Assembly (NCBI GenBank): GCA_010671905.1
Contig: JAAHII010000001.1
Location: 2,480,001 to 2,544,000 of the forward strand
Direction of reading: 5' to 3'
Source of the DNA: Leptolyngbya sp. SIOISBB
GTDB taxonomy: Bacteria; Cyanobacteriota; Cyanobacteriia; Phormidesmidales; Phormidesmidaceae
DNA length: 64,000 bases
Every line of letters begins with the position of its first letter. Position 1 is the first letter of the stretch. The position numbers and the translations under genes were made by a program. The notes under the pieces were generated by a model. That model did no database searches and was not told the DNA's origin. It was given only the letters and a program-made list of their open reading frames with translations. Below are positions 10,272 through 18,841 of this stretch, one piece after another.

Positions 10272-11251
10272 CTACGGTGATTCGGCGCTCTCTAAAGCTG
10301 CTGCTTGGGGGTAGGGCAACTGATGTCGGGCACAGGCCCGTTTGACCCTTCGGATCAGATCAGTTTGGTAGACAAACTCGTCCCGAGTATCCATCGGATA
10401 CGCTTTGAGCTTGAGATGGGTAGCCCAGGGTTGTTCTGCAATAACGACAGTGATCGGTCGCTTGAGTTGGGTATACCGACGGCTATAGGCCACCTGGTAT
10501 AAGAGTTGTGAGACCAGCTCAATATCGGCTTCGTGAGCGAAGTAAAAATCTGTCACGATTTGCGCTTCTAATTGCCCACTATTCGCATTCGCAATGGGAT
10601 GGTTCCAAGCGGTGTTGTGGGGAATCGTGACGGTGTCATCGCTGGGGGTGCGCAGTCGGACTTCGCGCAGACCGTAATTCACGACTTCGCCATAGTAGTC
10701 ACCAATGCGAACGCGATCGCCCATGCGAAAGGAGCCCTCCAACAGGGTGACAATCCCCGCCAGGATGGAGCTGATATAGTCCTTAAAGACAAATCCCAGC
10801 GCCACGGCGATGGTGCCGGTGAGTGCCAGCAGGTTAGACCGGTGAGATTGACAAACAGATGCAAAAGGTGAGCGATTGCCACGACTAGCACCAATACTTT
10901 TAGGAATGGTACCGACTGCTTGATCATCAGTCGAAAGCGGCGGGGCACTTTTTCAGAAATTGCCGTTGTAAAACTCTGGATTGCAGTCAGTAAAGCATAG
11001 ACAAGCATCACGGTGATGACGGCATGTCCCCCTATCCGCAAGCTGAACGCTTGCCGCGTTGATAGCTGAATCGCCTGGCTGTAAGGCGGGGGCAGGGGCA
11101 ATAGCTTGAGTTGGAGTTCAAGATTTTGAGTGATGCCGGCTGGCAGAGCGGCTAGAGGGGCGACTTTCTCTTCTACAACTGTGGGGGGTATCCAGTGACG
11201 GGTCATCCACTGAGGTAGCGATCGCCACAATCCTGACAACTGTTTGATCAC
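10272..11251 (-). CDS. MscS-family mechanosensitive channel, frameshifted
   Basis: Two overlapping minus-strand frames together make one small-conductance mechanosensitive channel of about 325 residues. The first frame (from 11251) gives an N-terminal region with hydrophobic helices ending in LLHLFVNLTG. The second supplies the pore helix and beta domain (VALGFVFKDYISSILAGIVTLLEGSFRMGDRVRIGDYYGEV). The frames meet near 10835-10845, where one base appears to be missing; one more A in the short A-run would read LTGLNLLALTGTIAVALGF. MscS channels open under membrane tension to relieve osmotic shock. This is either a sequencing error or a recent pseudogene; the rest is intact, and I favour error. 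Confidence 0.82.
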
Positions 11252-11369
11252 CCGATCGTCTCCAGTGCTCTGGACTCCATCCTAGGCCTCAGGCTCAACG
11301 TATCCGCCTCAGTACGACACAATCGTTGCAGAGTGGCGACTGTACGAATAATTGCGTAAGGAAACTTGA

Positions 11370-11398
11370 TTGAGATTTTGGCCCCATGAGAGTATATT
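11370..11398 (+). promoter_or_regulatory. Sigma-70-type promoter for a small transcript
   Basis: A -35 box TTGAGA (11370-11375) and a -10 box TATATT (11393-11398) are separated by exactly 17 bases, an excellent housekeeping promoter. Transcription would start near 11405, about 130 bp before the 45-residue ORF. Confidence 0.6.
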
Positions 11399-11404
11399 AA
11401 GAAA

Positions 11405-11503
11405 TACAAAGGTCCTTCTCCGCATGCCGCTGGAGAACGTTCCTCATAGTGATGATTGCCAGGATAGTCTTTCGTGAATTCGTCGACATATCCTGGTTTT
11501 TTT
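11405..11503 (+). ncRNA. Predicted ~100-nt small RNA or attenuated leader
   Basis: This unit runs from the promoter at 11370-11398 to an intrinsic terminator at 11459-11503. It contains a small internal hairpin (TTCTCC ... GGAGAA, around 11415-11437). No ORF of note lies inside it, and I do not recognise it as Yfr1, SRP RNA, tmRNA, 6S or RNase P RNA. It may be a free small RNA, or the 5' leader of the 45-residue ORF at 11534 with the terminator acting as an attenuator. The call rests on sequence signals only. Confidence 0.45.
11459..11503 (+). terminator. Intrinsic terminator upstream of the 45-aa ORF
   Basis: CCAGGATA (11459-11466) and TATCCTGG (11489-11496) form a perfect 8-bp stem, followed directly by a run of seven T (11497-11503). 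The loop is long (22 bases), so efficiency may be moderate or regulated. Confidence 0.65.
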
Positions 11504-11533
11504 ATTGTCAATCCTAGATTTTAGAGAGTTGCT

Positions 11534-11671
11534 ATGGCTAGCAAAGAGCAAGTTCAAAAGCACTTGTCCCTCAGTGCCAACATTAAGCTCAGCCCCAACG
11601 TGCCAGATGAAAAGGGCGAACAGGCCCGAAAGATCCGCATTATGGAGCATGTCAACCGCAGCAAAGGTTAG
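11534..11671 (+). CDS. Small hypothetical protein (45 aa)
   Basis: An ATG at 11534 opens a 45-residue frame beginning MASKEQVQKHLSLSANIKL and ending EHVNRSKG. It is hydrophilic and charged with no membrane segment or cysteine. GAGAG (11524-11528) is a weak ribosome-binding site. Codon use and the tidy start suggest a real small gene, but I do not recognise the family. It is preceded by the promoter and terminator unit at 11370-11503, and its stop overlaps the left arm of a 76-bp inverted repeat that could serve as its terminator. Confidence 0.5.
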   Translation: MASKEQVQKHLSLSANIKLSPNVPDEKGEQARKIRIMEHVNRSKG

Positions 11672-11745
11672 GGCGCGTCATCAATTAATCTCAGAAACCT
11701 TTGGGGCTAGGCATGACCGCGCCCGCACTCACTCAGCAGATTAGG
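11670..11745. repeat. 76-bp inverted repeat, left arm
   Basis: This arm matches the reverse complement of 13501-13576 with only a few substitutions, mostly toward the end nearer the M23 gene. The unit itself is nearly palindromic: GGGCGCGTCAT at its start pairs with ATGACCGCGCCC at 11713-11724 with one bulge. It begins at the stop codon of the 45-residue ORF. Confidence 0.85.
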
Positions 11746-11795
11746 GGCTGTCGTTCCTTTGCTGAAAGGATTTGACTGCTAAATGATGACAGACC

Positions 11796-12998
11796 CTAGA
11801 GATACGCCATGGGATTAACCGGCGAGCCATTCTGCCGTACTTCAAAATGCAGGTGTGGCCCCGTCGACAGCCCCGTCGAACCGACGGCCGCGATCGCCTG
11901 TCCTTGGCTAACTGATTGCCCCACACTGACAAACAGACGGCTGCTATGGGCATATAGGGTCGTAATCCCGCCACCGTGGTCAACAATGACCGTGTTGCCA
12001 TAGCCTCCGTACCAGCCTGAAAAAATCACTCGCCCTGTGTCGGCAGCGTAAATCGTGGTACCCGACGGTGCGCCAAAGTCGACCCCCGCATGGAGGCGAG
12101 AGGTGCCGAGAATCGGGTGGCGTCGGTAACCAAAGCCGCTGGTTATGCGTCCATTGACTGGAAAAACAAAAACTCCCGTGCCGCGAATGACCCCAGTCGC
12201 TGCGGCGACCTTTTGGCGAATGAGGGTGGCAATTTCTTCGGAATCTCTGGCTAATTGAGCTTGTGCCGCCTCTAGCGCTGCCTGATCAGTCTCTAATCGA
12301 CTGATTAGCAGCTCTTGCTGTGACGCTTCCGCTTCATACTGTTGCTTCTTCGCCAGCAATTCTTGGCGTAGTAGAAATACTCGCGTCTTTTGGGATTCGA
12401 CGACGGCGCGTTGCTGTTTAATGTCATCGGCTTTGGCCTTGAGGTCAACCAGCACATTGCGATCAGCATCATAAACTCGCCGCAACTGATAGCGGCGATC
12501 AAGAAATTCGTTGAAATTTTCACTCTGCAGCAGCACTGCCCAACCTTCACCACCTTGCTGGCGCTGCAAAAACTGTAGTCGTCCCACCGCTGCTCTGCGG
12601 ACCTCTTCATAGGCGGCTTCGGCTTTGAGCAAATCGCTCTCCAGCCCTTTGAGCTGTGCTTCAGCGATTTTCAGCCGCGATTCGGTCTCGGCAATTTGTT
12701 CAGTCGTCGCGGCAATCGTGTTTTGCAGCAAATCTAAATTTTGTTCGGCTTGATTGGTTTGCCGCTGTAATTGTTCGGTTTGCTGCTCGATGTCTTGGCG
12801 CTTTTGGTCGATGCTTTCCTGTTGTTCGCGTAAATCTTGGATGGATTGACTGATCAGCACCGGGCGCTCCATAGCCGGTAAAGGTGTCTGCACAATCAAG
12901 GTGTGGCAAATCGCGATCGCGATCGCCAATATCAAGGTACTCACCCACCATTGCCGCAGGCGCACTCTTGCAGTTTGTTGCATTGGCTTTACGGTCAT
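11796..12998 (-). CDS. M23 family metallopeptidase with coiled-coil (EnvC/NlpD-like)
   Basis: From the ATG at 12998, which follows AGGTGA, the protein has 400 residues: a basic N-terminus, one membrane span or signal ([20 protein letters not shown]), a long Gln/Glu-rich coiled coil (about residues 55-260), and a C-terminal lysostaphin-like M23 domain. The domain has [23 protein letters not shown], where H and D are zinc ligands, and the signature GPHLHFEVR. Such proteins cut peptidoglycan crosslinks or activate amidases at division and separation sites. All catalytic residues are present, so it may be an active endopeptidase. A GTG at 13064 gives a longer alternative start. The gene is bracketed by the 76-bp inverted repeat. 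Confidence 0.9.
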   Translation of the reverse strand: MTVKPMQQTARVRLRQWWVSTLILAIAIAICHTLIVQTPLPAMERPVLISQSIQDLREQQESIDQKRQDIEQQTEQLQRQTNQAEQNLDLLQNTIAATTEQIAETESRLKIAEAQLKGLESDLLKAEAAYEEVRRAAVGRLQFLQRQQGGEGWAVLLQSENFNEFLDRRYQLRRVYDADRNVLVDLKAKADDIKQQRAVVESQKTRVFLLRQELLAKKQQYEAEASQQELLISRLETDQAALEAAQAQLARDSEEIATLIRQKVAAATGVIRGTGVFVFPVNGRITSGFGYRRHPILGTSRLHAGVDFGAPSGTTIYAADTGRVIFSGWYGGYGNTVIVDHGGGITTLYAHSSRLFVSVGQSVSQGQAIAAVGSTGLSTGPHLHFEVRQNGSPVNPMAYL

Positions 12999-13854
12999 GT
13001 TTTTATCACCTGCGCTCAAGGCCGTTAGGTTGGTGCGATCGTCGTCAACCTCAATGAGAATCACCGCATTTTAGCGATAAAGAGACGATCTCGAAAACTT
13101 CTCTCAAGACTCGCAACCTGTTTGTGTAAGGACTCATATCCGCTTCGACACTACGTTACGCACCGCTACCGGTAGATCTATCGCAGACAAAATCTACTAC
13201 ATATAGTCCAACTTGGCAGCCATTGATCAATAATTGCAACCCTATGATGTGCCGGCAAGCACTTTACTAGACTGCGGCGTCAGCTAGCCAATCCCTGGAT
13301 TGTTGAAGTGTGCGCAGTGAAGCTCAGGAGATCACAGCGGGACGAATCTGATGACTTCTGCGATGTCATAACTGCCTTGCGGCTTCTGGCTTTGGGATCA
13401 GGACGCCTGACAACGGTATCAACATAACCGTGGCTCATGCTTGGAATTCAATAGTTTTAGTGCGTGCAGCTGGCCAACTGGCTGATATCGACAGCTCGCC
13501 CCTAGCCTGTGGAGTGAATGCGGGCGCGGTCATGCTTCGCCCCAAAGGTTTCTGAGATTAATTAATGACGCGCCCTCGATGAGTCGTAAACATCCTCTAA
13601 CAAAGTTATCTGTGAACGCTCACTCTAACGTTAATGCTGATCGCAACAACTCTTACAATGAAAGTAAATAAAGGTGATCAGCGGTCTGGTGTTGCCAACT
13701 CTGACAGGGCAATGACTTGCAGAGGCATTGTCTGCTAAGGGACAAAAGCATTAACAAGTTCTTTTGCCAATGTGTACGGCAAGGCTACTGCTAAAGATTT
13801 AAAACTGACGACATTTGTGGATGCAAATGTCATACGAACTAAGGAGGTATATCG
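12999..13854. other. Long gene-free stretch upstream of glutathione reductase
   Basis: About 850 bp without a supported gene. It contains the right arm of the 76-bp inverted repeat (13501-13576) and must hold the promoters of the divergent M23 peptidase and glutathione reductase genes. Nothing else was recognised. Confidence 0.55.
13501..13576. repeat. 76-bp inverted repeat, right arm
   Basis: This is the partner of 11670-11745 in opposite orientation, about 1.75 kb away. The best conserved part spans the block GACGCGCCC (13567-13575) back through AACCTTTGGGGC on the other strand. It is intergenic. Confidence 0.85.
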
Positions 13855-15208
13855 ATGGGCTACGATTTCGACTTATTTGTCATTGGTGGGGGCTCCGGGG
13901 GGATTTCTTCTGCGCGGAGAGCTGCCCAATATGGTGCAAAGGTTGGAGTTGCCGAATCTTGGACCTTAGGCGGCACCTGTGTCAATCGTGGCTGTGTTCC
14001 GAAAAAGCTGATGATGTACGCATCACGCTTTCCGGAACAATTTCAGGCGGCCACTGGTTACGGTTGGAGTAGCACTGACAGCAAATTTGCTTGGCCTCAG
14101 CTGATCAAGGCCGTCGAAACCGAGCTGAAACGCTTAAATGGTATCTACGAGGGCATGTTGGAGCGCTCAAATGTACAGGTGTTTCCGCAATATGCCAGTT
14201 TTTTAGATGCGCATACGCTAGATGTGGGCGGCGAAAAAGTCACCGCCGATAAAATTCTGATTGCTGTTGGCGGTAAGCCGGTGGCCCCTCCCATTCCTGG
14301 CATTGAGCACGCGATCACCTCAGATGACATTTTCCATCTACCGGAACAGCCGAAAAAAGCCGTGATTTTAGGGGGTGGCTATATCGGTTGTGAGTTTGCC
14401 TGCATTCTGAATGGTCTAGGGACTGAGGTGACTCAGGTGATTCGGGGTGAAAAAAATCCTGCGGGGCTTTGATGAAGATATCCGTGATGAGATTCAGAGC
14501 AAGATGGTTGCCGATGGCATCCAGATCATGACCAAAACGGCCATCAAACACATTGCCAAAACGGATACGGGTATCGATGTTTGTGTCTTGATTGATGGCC
14601 ATGAAGAGCACATTTTGGCTGACGTGGTGAGTTTGGCGGCTTTAGGACGCAAACCCAATATTGACAACCTGGGCTTAGAAAATACTCAGGTTGAGCTGGC
14701 CGCTGGCGCGATCGCGGTTGATCAATACAACACTACGGCTGAACCTAACGTGTTTGCCGTGGGCGACGTGACTGATAAGGTCAACTTGACCCCAGTAGCT
14801 ATTTCTGAGGGGCGAGCCTTTGCTGATACGCAGTTTGGTGGTCAGTCTCGCACAATGAGCTATGACAACATTCCGACCGCGGTATTCACCTCACCAGAGG
14901 CGGCTACTGTCGGCCTGACGGAAGCAGAAGCGATCGCTCAATACGGTGAAGATGGCATCAAGGTCTATCGATCTAAATTTCGGCCCATGTTTTACACGCT
15001 GCCCAACATTCAAACTAAGACGCTGATGAAGCTGATTGTGCATGTTGAGAGCGATCTTGTGCTTGGGGCTCATATGGTCGGCGATGATGCGGCTGAAATT
15101 ATTCAAGGCGTCGCCATTGCACTGAAAACCGGAGCCACTAAGGCCAATTTCGACGCCACCGTCGGCATTCACCCCAGTGCTGCTGAAGAGTTTGTCACCA
15201 TGCGCTAA
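13855..15208 (+). CDS. gor: Glutathione reductase, frameshifted
   Basis: The enzyme reduces glutathione disulfide with NADPH. The first frame gives the FAD-binding GGGSGGISSARRAAQYGAKV, the redox disulfide GGTCVNRGCVPKKLM and the NAD(P)-binding GGGYIGCEFACIL. The second frame gives the rest, including FAVGDVTDKVNLTPVAI and the dimer-interface HPSAAEEFVTMR. The break is at a run of seven A at 14450-14456; six A would read straight through as VIRGEKILRGFDEDIRDEI. With that single correction the protein has about 450 residues, the family norm. A strong AAGGAGGT lies 5 bases before the ATG. The simplest reading is a homopolymer error rather than gene loss. Confidence 0.9.
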
Positions 15209-15240
15209 TTCCCGATAGGACGCTCATCGCTTGATCCGAC

Positions 15241-15279
15241 AGTCACCTCAGGTAAGGTACTTGGGGTGACTCTTGTTTT
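15241..15279 (+). terminator. Intrinsic terminator of glutathione reductase
   Basis: AGTCACCTCAGGT (15241-15253) pairs with ACTTGGGGTGACT (15259-15271) over 13 positions with two G-U pairs and a 5-base loop, followed by a T-rich tract. It lies 33 bases after the gor stop. Confidence 0.85.
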
Positions 15280-15407
15280 GGCAGAGATGTGTGCTTTTCC
15301 AGCTTCTGTATCTGTTTGTACTAATGCTCCTAGAAATCGCTACCAACCATCCCATTTGAGTTTCTAGAGATGCTCCAGAGAGGATCACGTGTTGTTTGGC
15401 TGCGAGA

Positions 15408-15791
15408 TTAGGCTACCGCTGGAACCTCAGAAGGATCAGAACGTTGCGCGATCGCCTTAGCTGATTTTGCGGCTTTACCTGACAGAATGCGATTGCCCGA
15501 TTCAGCCATTTTGAGCACCTCACATCCTGGCGGTGCAGGAAAGGCACCAGCCAACTTTGCCGCAACCTTGGGTGGAGCTTCGAACAGTAGATTGGTGAAG
15601 CCCTCAGCCTCATGGCGATTGATTAACTTAGCCTGCAGCTCAAATAATCTGAGCGCAACTAACGGATATACCTGTTGCGGAATCCCTAACAGTACCCAAC
15701 CCTTTTTTTCCTTCGCTCGCCGAAACCGGACGGTCTCCCAAATGGGGGACGCAAAGGATATATCAGTAGAGGTGTTAACAAGGGTCGACAT
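15408..15791 (-). CDS. Hypothetical protein (127 aa)
   Basis: I do not recognise this protein. It has a plausible globular core (WETVRFRRAKEKKGWVLLGI, then PLVALRLFELQAKLINRHEAEG) and an Ala/Lys-rich tail that ends SEVPAVA. There is no signal peptide, membrane span or cysteine cluster. It is convergent with gor and stands alone. The codon pattern and absence of overlapping recognised genes make it a likely real gene, but no function can be given. Confidence 0.6.
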   Translation of the reverse strand: MSTLVNTSTDISFASPIWETVRFRRAKEKKGWVLLGIPQQVYPLVALRLFELQAKLINRHEAEGFTNLLFEAPPKVAAKLAGAFPAPPGCEVLKMAESGNRILSGKAAKSAKAIAQRSDPSEVPAVA

Positions 15792-16120
15792 AGCAGCTCA
15801 ATTGCGAACATCTGTTCTATCTATGGTAGTTCGTCAGTACTTACTTGACAAGTTCCCGCATCATCTCTTTGCAGAGTGAGGATTACCATCTCACTCATGG
15901 AGGACGTGCTGATGTGGACAGACCTGAGCTATATTCTCTGACGATGGCCCCAGTACCTTGACTTGCTTCTCTTATGAACGTTTCATTGCAGCGCTGCTTG
16001 CTCAAACTTAAGAGGATTCTCCTTCAGGTTGACAGGCTTTCAGATCGAAGACTCCCATTTGCGAAGAATTTAGCCTAAAATATGAGATCTGTGAATAAAC
16101 TGACCGTTCTGGAGAAGCTG

Positions 16121-16357
16121 ATGCCTCGTCATTGTGATCTCACTGGCAAAAAAGCCAATAATGCCTTTGCCATTTCCCACTCTCACCGCCGTACTAAGCG
16201 CTTACAAGAAGCCAACCTGCAGTCTAAGCGTGTTTGGTGGCCTCAAGGCAAGCGTTATGTGAAACTGCGTCTTTCTACCAAAGCCATCAAAACCCTTGAG
16301 AAAAAAGGTATCAATGCTATGGCTCGCGAAGCTGGGATTGATTTATCAAAACATTAA
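16121..16357 (+). CDS. rpmB: 50S ribosomal protein L28
   Basis: From the ATG at 16121 the protein is 78 residues, the usual cyanobacterial length. It opens [20 protein letters not shown] and continues with the conserved [14 protein letters not shown] and a basic middle segment. A GGAGAAG lies just upstream of this ATG, whereas the longer frame from 16082 adds 13 residues not seen in the family. L28 binds 23S rRNA in the large subunit. A clear terminator follows. Confidence 0.96.
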   Translation: MPRHCDLTGKKANNAFAISHSHRRTKRLQEANLQSKRVWWPQGKRYVKLRLSTKAIKTLEKKGINAMAREAGIDLSKH

Positions 16358-16404
16358 ATTCTGAGCAGTGGCACTCACTTGACGGTCAGTCGTGTCTCTC
16401 CTAA

Positions 16405-16440
16405 TTCCCTGAAAGATCTGAACTTTCGGGGAATTTTGTT
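16405..16440 (+). terminator. Intrinsic terminator of rpmB
   Basis: TTCCCTGAAAG (16405-16415) and CTTTCGGGGAA (16423-16433) form an 11-bp stem with one G-U pair and a 7-base loop, followed by TTTTGTT. Confidence 0.85.
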
Positions 16441-16586
16441 GTGGATTCAGTGATTGCTGGGGTTGAGCAAGCGCAAGCGGTGCTGCTTGCCTCTAGCGTT
16501 TCAGCGAGAGCCTGAGATCTATAACTTCTAGTCTGCAAAGATGGCCATAAGGCAACCTGTAATTGGCAGAATCAAGGTTTTCTAAA

Positions 16587-16994
16587 ATGTCATCTTCTTC
16601 AATCGGTGAAACTCAGTTGTCAGTCTTGCTAACAACGCTACGGCCTCAGTTACACCCATCAGTTTTTGTCTTCGCCACGTTGTCTACCACGACGATACCG
16701 CTTGGTGTGGAGCCGATTTGTCAATTTCAAGAGCCGGAAGGATTGACGCTCATCATGCCTCAATTGCAGGCTGATCAGGCTCAAATACCTTATCAATATC
16801 CCTGCCGCATGATTACCTTGACCGTGCATTCCAGCTTGGCAGCAGTGGGCATGTTGGCGACCATCACCCAAGCTCTGTCAGCCGCAGGCATTAGCACGAA
16901 TGTGGTGTCAGCTTACTTTCACGACCACCTATTTGTGGCCTGCGATCGCGTTCAAGATACTCTAGATTGCCTGGCTAAATTGGCAGCTCAGTAG
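16587..16994 (+). CDS. ACT domain-containing protein
   Basis: From the ATG at 16587 this is a 135-residue protein of the two-lobed ACT type found in many bacteria (DUF2241-like). The N-terminal part contains LRPQLHPSVFVFATL and EPEGLTLIMP, and the C-terminal part is a clear ACT fold, MITLTVHSSLAAVGMLATITQALSAAGISTNVVS. ACT domains bind amino acids and other small ligands to regulate enzymes; no catalytic domain is attached here, and the ligand is unknown. A TTG at 16563 would extend the frame but looks unlikely. Confidence 0.82.
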   Translation: MSSSSIGETQLSVLLTTLRPQLHPSVFVFATLSTTTIPLGVEPICQFQEPEGLTLIMPQLQADQAQIPYQYPCRMITLTVHSSLAAVGMLATITQALSAAGISTNVVSAYFHDHLFVACDRVQDTLDCLAKLAAQ

Positions 16995-17046
16995 CTCTGC
17001 CAGCAGATTATGGATACCGAGCACACAACACTCACCCCCCCCAAAT

Positions 17047-17097
17047 CTCCCCTAGCCCCATGGCCGTCCTATCAGCTCATGCATGGGTCTAGGGGAG
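17047..17097 (+). terminator. 16-bp hairpin downstream of the ACT gene
   Basis: CTCCCCTAGCCCCATG (17047-17062) pairs with CATGGGTCTAGGGGAG (17082-17097) with one mismatch around a 19-base loop. It lies 53 bases after the ACT gene stop and abuts repeat copy B. There is no T-run, so a terminator role is tentative. Confidence 0.5.
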
Positions 17098-17098
17098 G

Positions 17099-17203
17099 TA
17101 TAGCAAGCCGCAGTTTGATCAGGCCGACCTGGATAATTGGAACCAGCTTCTGGCAAGCATTTCAATTCCGCATTCCGACCTCCGCATTCCGAATTCTGCT
17201 ATA
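17099..17203 (+). repeat. 105-bp dispersed MITE-like repeat, copy B
   Basis: The element starts TATAGCAAGCCGCAGTTTGA and ends ATTCTGCTATA, so its ends TATAGCA and TGCTATA are a 7-bp terminal inverted repeat. The right half repeats the motif GCATTCCG internally. Copy C at 24726 is nearly the same and copy A at 2600 is diverged. Confidence 0.9.
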
Positions 17204-17463
17204 GCTTGTGAGGCTCAGGACAGCAGCAATAGAATCCGAACCGCCCAAGCCTCAAGCTTTAGATGTCTAATGCAGCATCAAAAAGAGCGATACAGCGGAT
17301 GCGATCGCCACATAGCTCCAGAGCAAATCAACTGGCAGTAGATCAAAACTCTGATCAACCCGCATCTGATCGGCGATTACAGCAACCTTAACTTCATCTC
17401 TGCCGCTGTTTCCACGGTTTGGATAACGCATGTTAAATAGCCTTTTTCACAATGTACAATCAA

Positions 17464-17481
17464 TGTAACAAATTCGTTACA
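17464..17481. promoter_or_regulatory. 18-bp palindromic operator candidate
   Basis: TGTAAC (17464-17469) and GTTACA (17476-17481) are perfect inverted half-sites around a 6-base centre, in an AT-rich stretch about 275 bp upstream of the rhodanese-like gene. The form suggests a dimeric regulator site. It does not fit the NtcA spacing (GTA-N8-TAC) or the usual CRP-type consensus exactly. Confidence 0.4.
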
Positions 17482-17754
17482 GGACTGCATGACTTCTCAG
17501 AAGTCGTAACTTCGGCACTCAATCCCCTTGTTCTTGCAGATAGTTGTTTTGCCCGCAGCAGGGCTGGTTTGACCGACTAGAGTCCTCGATAAATTTGGTT
17601 TACAGACTGAGGTCAACGTAGGAGTGACCTGATTGCTTGACCGGATGTGGTCTTAAAGTAGATGCATAGAGAGTGGTCGCTTTGCAAGAAGTTAGAAGTT
17701 TTGTTAACTTTCAGGTGAGGTGAAACTCTAGACGCAACTCAATAGGTATCTGAA

Positions 17755-18132
17755 ATGGCTAATCGCTTATTTGGTATTTTTCCGAAGCCTGCTGCTATGC
17801 AGGAAATGTCACGTGTGTACGACCTCAAAGCGCGTCTTGATTGGGGAGAGCCTGCGCTCACCATCATTGATATCCGGGATCGTCAAATGTTTAACGAGAG
17901 CCATGTCATGGGTGCGATTTCCATGCCCATCGCTGAGTTGTTAAGACGCATCCAGAGCGCGCTGGAGTATGAGCGTGATATTTATCTGTACAGCCACACG
18001 GATGAAGAAGCAGTTGAAGCAGCTAGTCAACTGCGGGCCGCTGGCTACAAAAAGGTATCTGTACTGCGCGGTGGCGTCGCTGCCTGGAAAGCTGCTGATT
18101 TTCAAGTTGAAACCGGCATGGCCATCGTATAA
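17755..18132 (+). CDS. Rhodanese-like domain protein lacking the catalytic cysteine
   Basis: The 125-residue protein has a rhodanese fold: TIIDIRDRQMFNESHVMGAISMPI, then the active-site loop region, then AASQLRAAGYKKVSVLRGGVAAWKAADF. In active sulfurtransferases the loop begins with Cys after a hydrophobic strand (for example VYC). Here it reads IYLYSHTDEEAVEAA, with Ser in the Cys position, and no other cysteine is present in the protein. It is therefore probably catalytically inactive and may act as a binding or regulatory domain. There is no signal peptide. It is a single gene, convergent with the RNase D gene. Confidence 0.88.
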   Translation: MANRLFGIFPKPAAMQEMSRVYDLKARLDWGEPALTIIDIRDRQMFNESHVMGAISMPIAELLRRIQSALEYERDIYLYSHTDEEAVEAASQLRAAGYKKVSVLRGGVAAWKAADFQVETGMAIV

Positions 18133-18143
18133 ACCGAGATCTT

Positions 18144-18176
18144 GCCTTACAGGCATGACTTACATGCCTGTAAGGC
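18144..18176. terminator. Bidirectional hairpin between the rhodanese gene and rnd
   Basis: GCCTTACAGGCATG (18144-18157) and CATGCCTGTAAGGC (18163-18176) form a perfect 14-bp stem with a 5-base loop between two convergent genes. No long T-run is present on either side. Confidence 0.7.
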
Positions 18177-18199
18177 GATGAGGCGATGCTGCAAAGCAG

Positions 18200-18841
18200 T
18201 TAATGCTCGAATACGTTGGGATATTGCAGAAGGTCGAGGGCAACAAAGGTGGGAATGCAGTCAAAGCATTCTACTGCTAGTTGCCATCGGCTTTCTCGCT
18301 TGAGCATGTGAGTCAACGTTTGTCGAATCGCGTGCAGAAAGCGGACATCGTTGGCGGCATAGCGTAACTGCTCTTCCGAAAGGTTGAGCGCATTGCCCCA
18401 GTCGGAGCTTTGTTGGGTTTTATCTAGTTCGATGCCCGCTAGCTCTCGCACCAGTTCTTTCAGACCATGCCGAGGGCTATAAGTGCGACTTAGTTTACTG
18501 GCTACTTTCGTGCAGAAAATCGGACTTACCGCAATGTCTAGGTGATATCGCAGAGTCGCCAGATCGAACCGGGCAAAGTGAAAAATTTTGGTGATGTTGG
18601 CCGCTTCCATTAAGCGCTTAAGGTTGGGGGCAGCTTGTTGGCCGAGTTCAATGCGTACCACGGAGACATAGCCCGACTCATCACATAACTGCACCAGGCA
18701 AAGACGATCTCGCCAGGGCAGCAGCCCCATGGTTTCGGTATCGACGGCGATCGCTTCAGCTGCCAAGTAGCGCTTTAATAGAGTATCCGAGAGGTCGCGA
18801 TCGCAGACCTCAAACATGTCTGGGCTCAACACCTCACTCAC
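18200..18841 (-). CDS. Ribonuclease D-type 3'-5' exonuclease
   Basis: The 213-residue protein is a stand-alone DEDDy exonuclease domain. Exo I is [10 protein letters not shown] (D and E metal ligands), Exo II is [16 protein letters not shown], and Exo III is [11 protein letters not shown] with the Tyr and Asp of the DEDDy type. It lacks the HRDC domains of Escherichia coli RNase D, as is usual for the short cyanobacterial form. Substrates in such proteins are RNA 3' ends; the precise role here is unknown. Its ATG overlaps the trpB stop by four bases (ATGA), which implies translational coupling. Confidence 0.9.
   Translation of the reverse strand: MSEVLSPDMFEVCDRDLSDTLLKRYLAAEAIAVDTETMGLLPWRDRLCLVQLCDESGYVSVVRIELGQQAAPNLKRLMEAANITKIFHFARFDLATLRYHLDIAVSPIFCTKVASKLSRTYSPRHGLKELVRELAGIELDKTQQSSDWGNALNLSEEQLRYAANDVRFLHAIRQTLTHMLKRESRWQLAVECFDCIPTFVALDLLQYPNVFEH

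Larger units (their letters stand above)
16995..17754. other. Long intergenic region with hairpin, repeat and palindrome
   Basis: No gene is supported in these 760 bp. It contains a hairpin (17047-17097), repeat copy B (17099-17203) and an 18-bp palindrome (17464-17481). The last 270 bp presumably include the promoter of the rhodanese-like gene. Confidence 0.6.

Noticed and set aside
14440-14470. Programmed frameshifting in glutathione reductase at A7
   Set aside because: Similar breaks of both signs occur in unrelated genes nearby and the family is not known to frameshift; homopolymer error explains all of them.
17464-17481. NtcA site
   Set aside because: The half-sites are spaced by ten rather than eight bases between GTA and TAC, so it does not fit NtcA.
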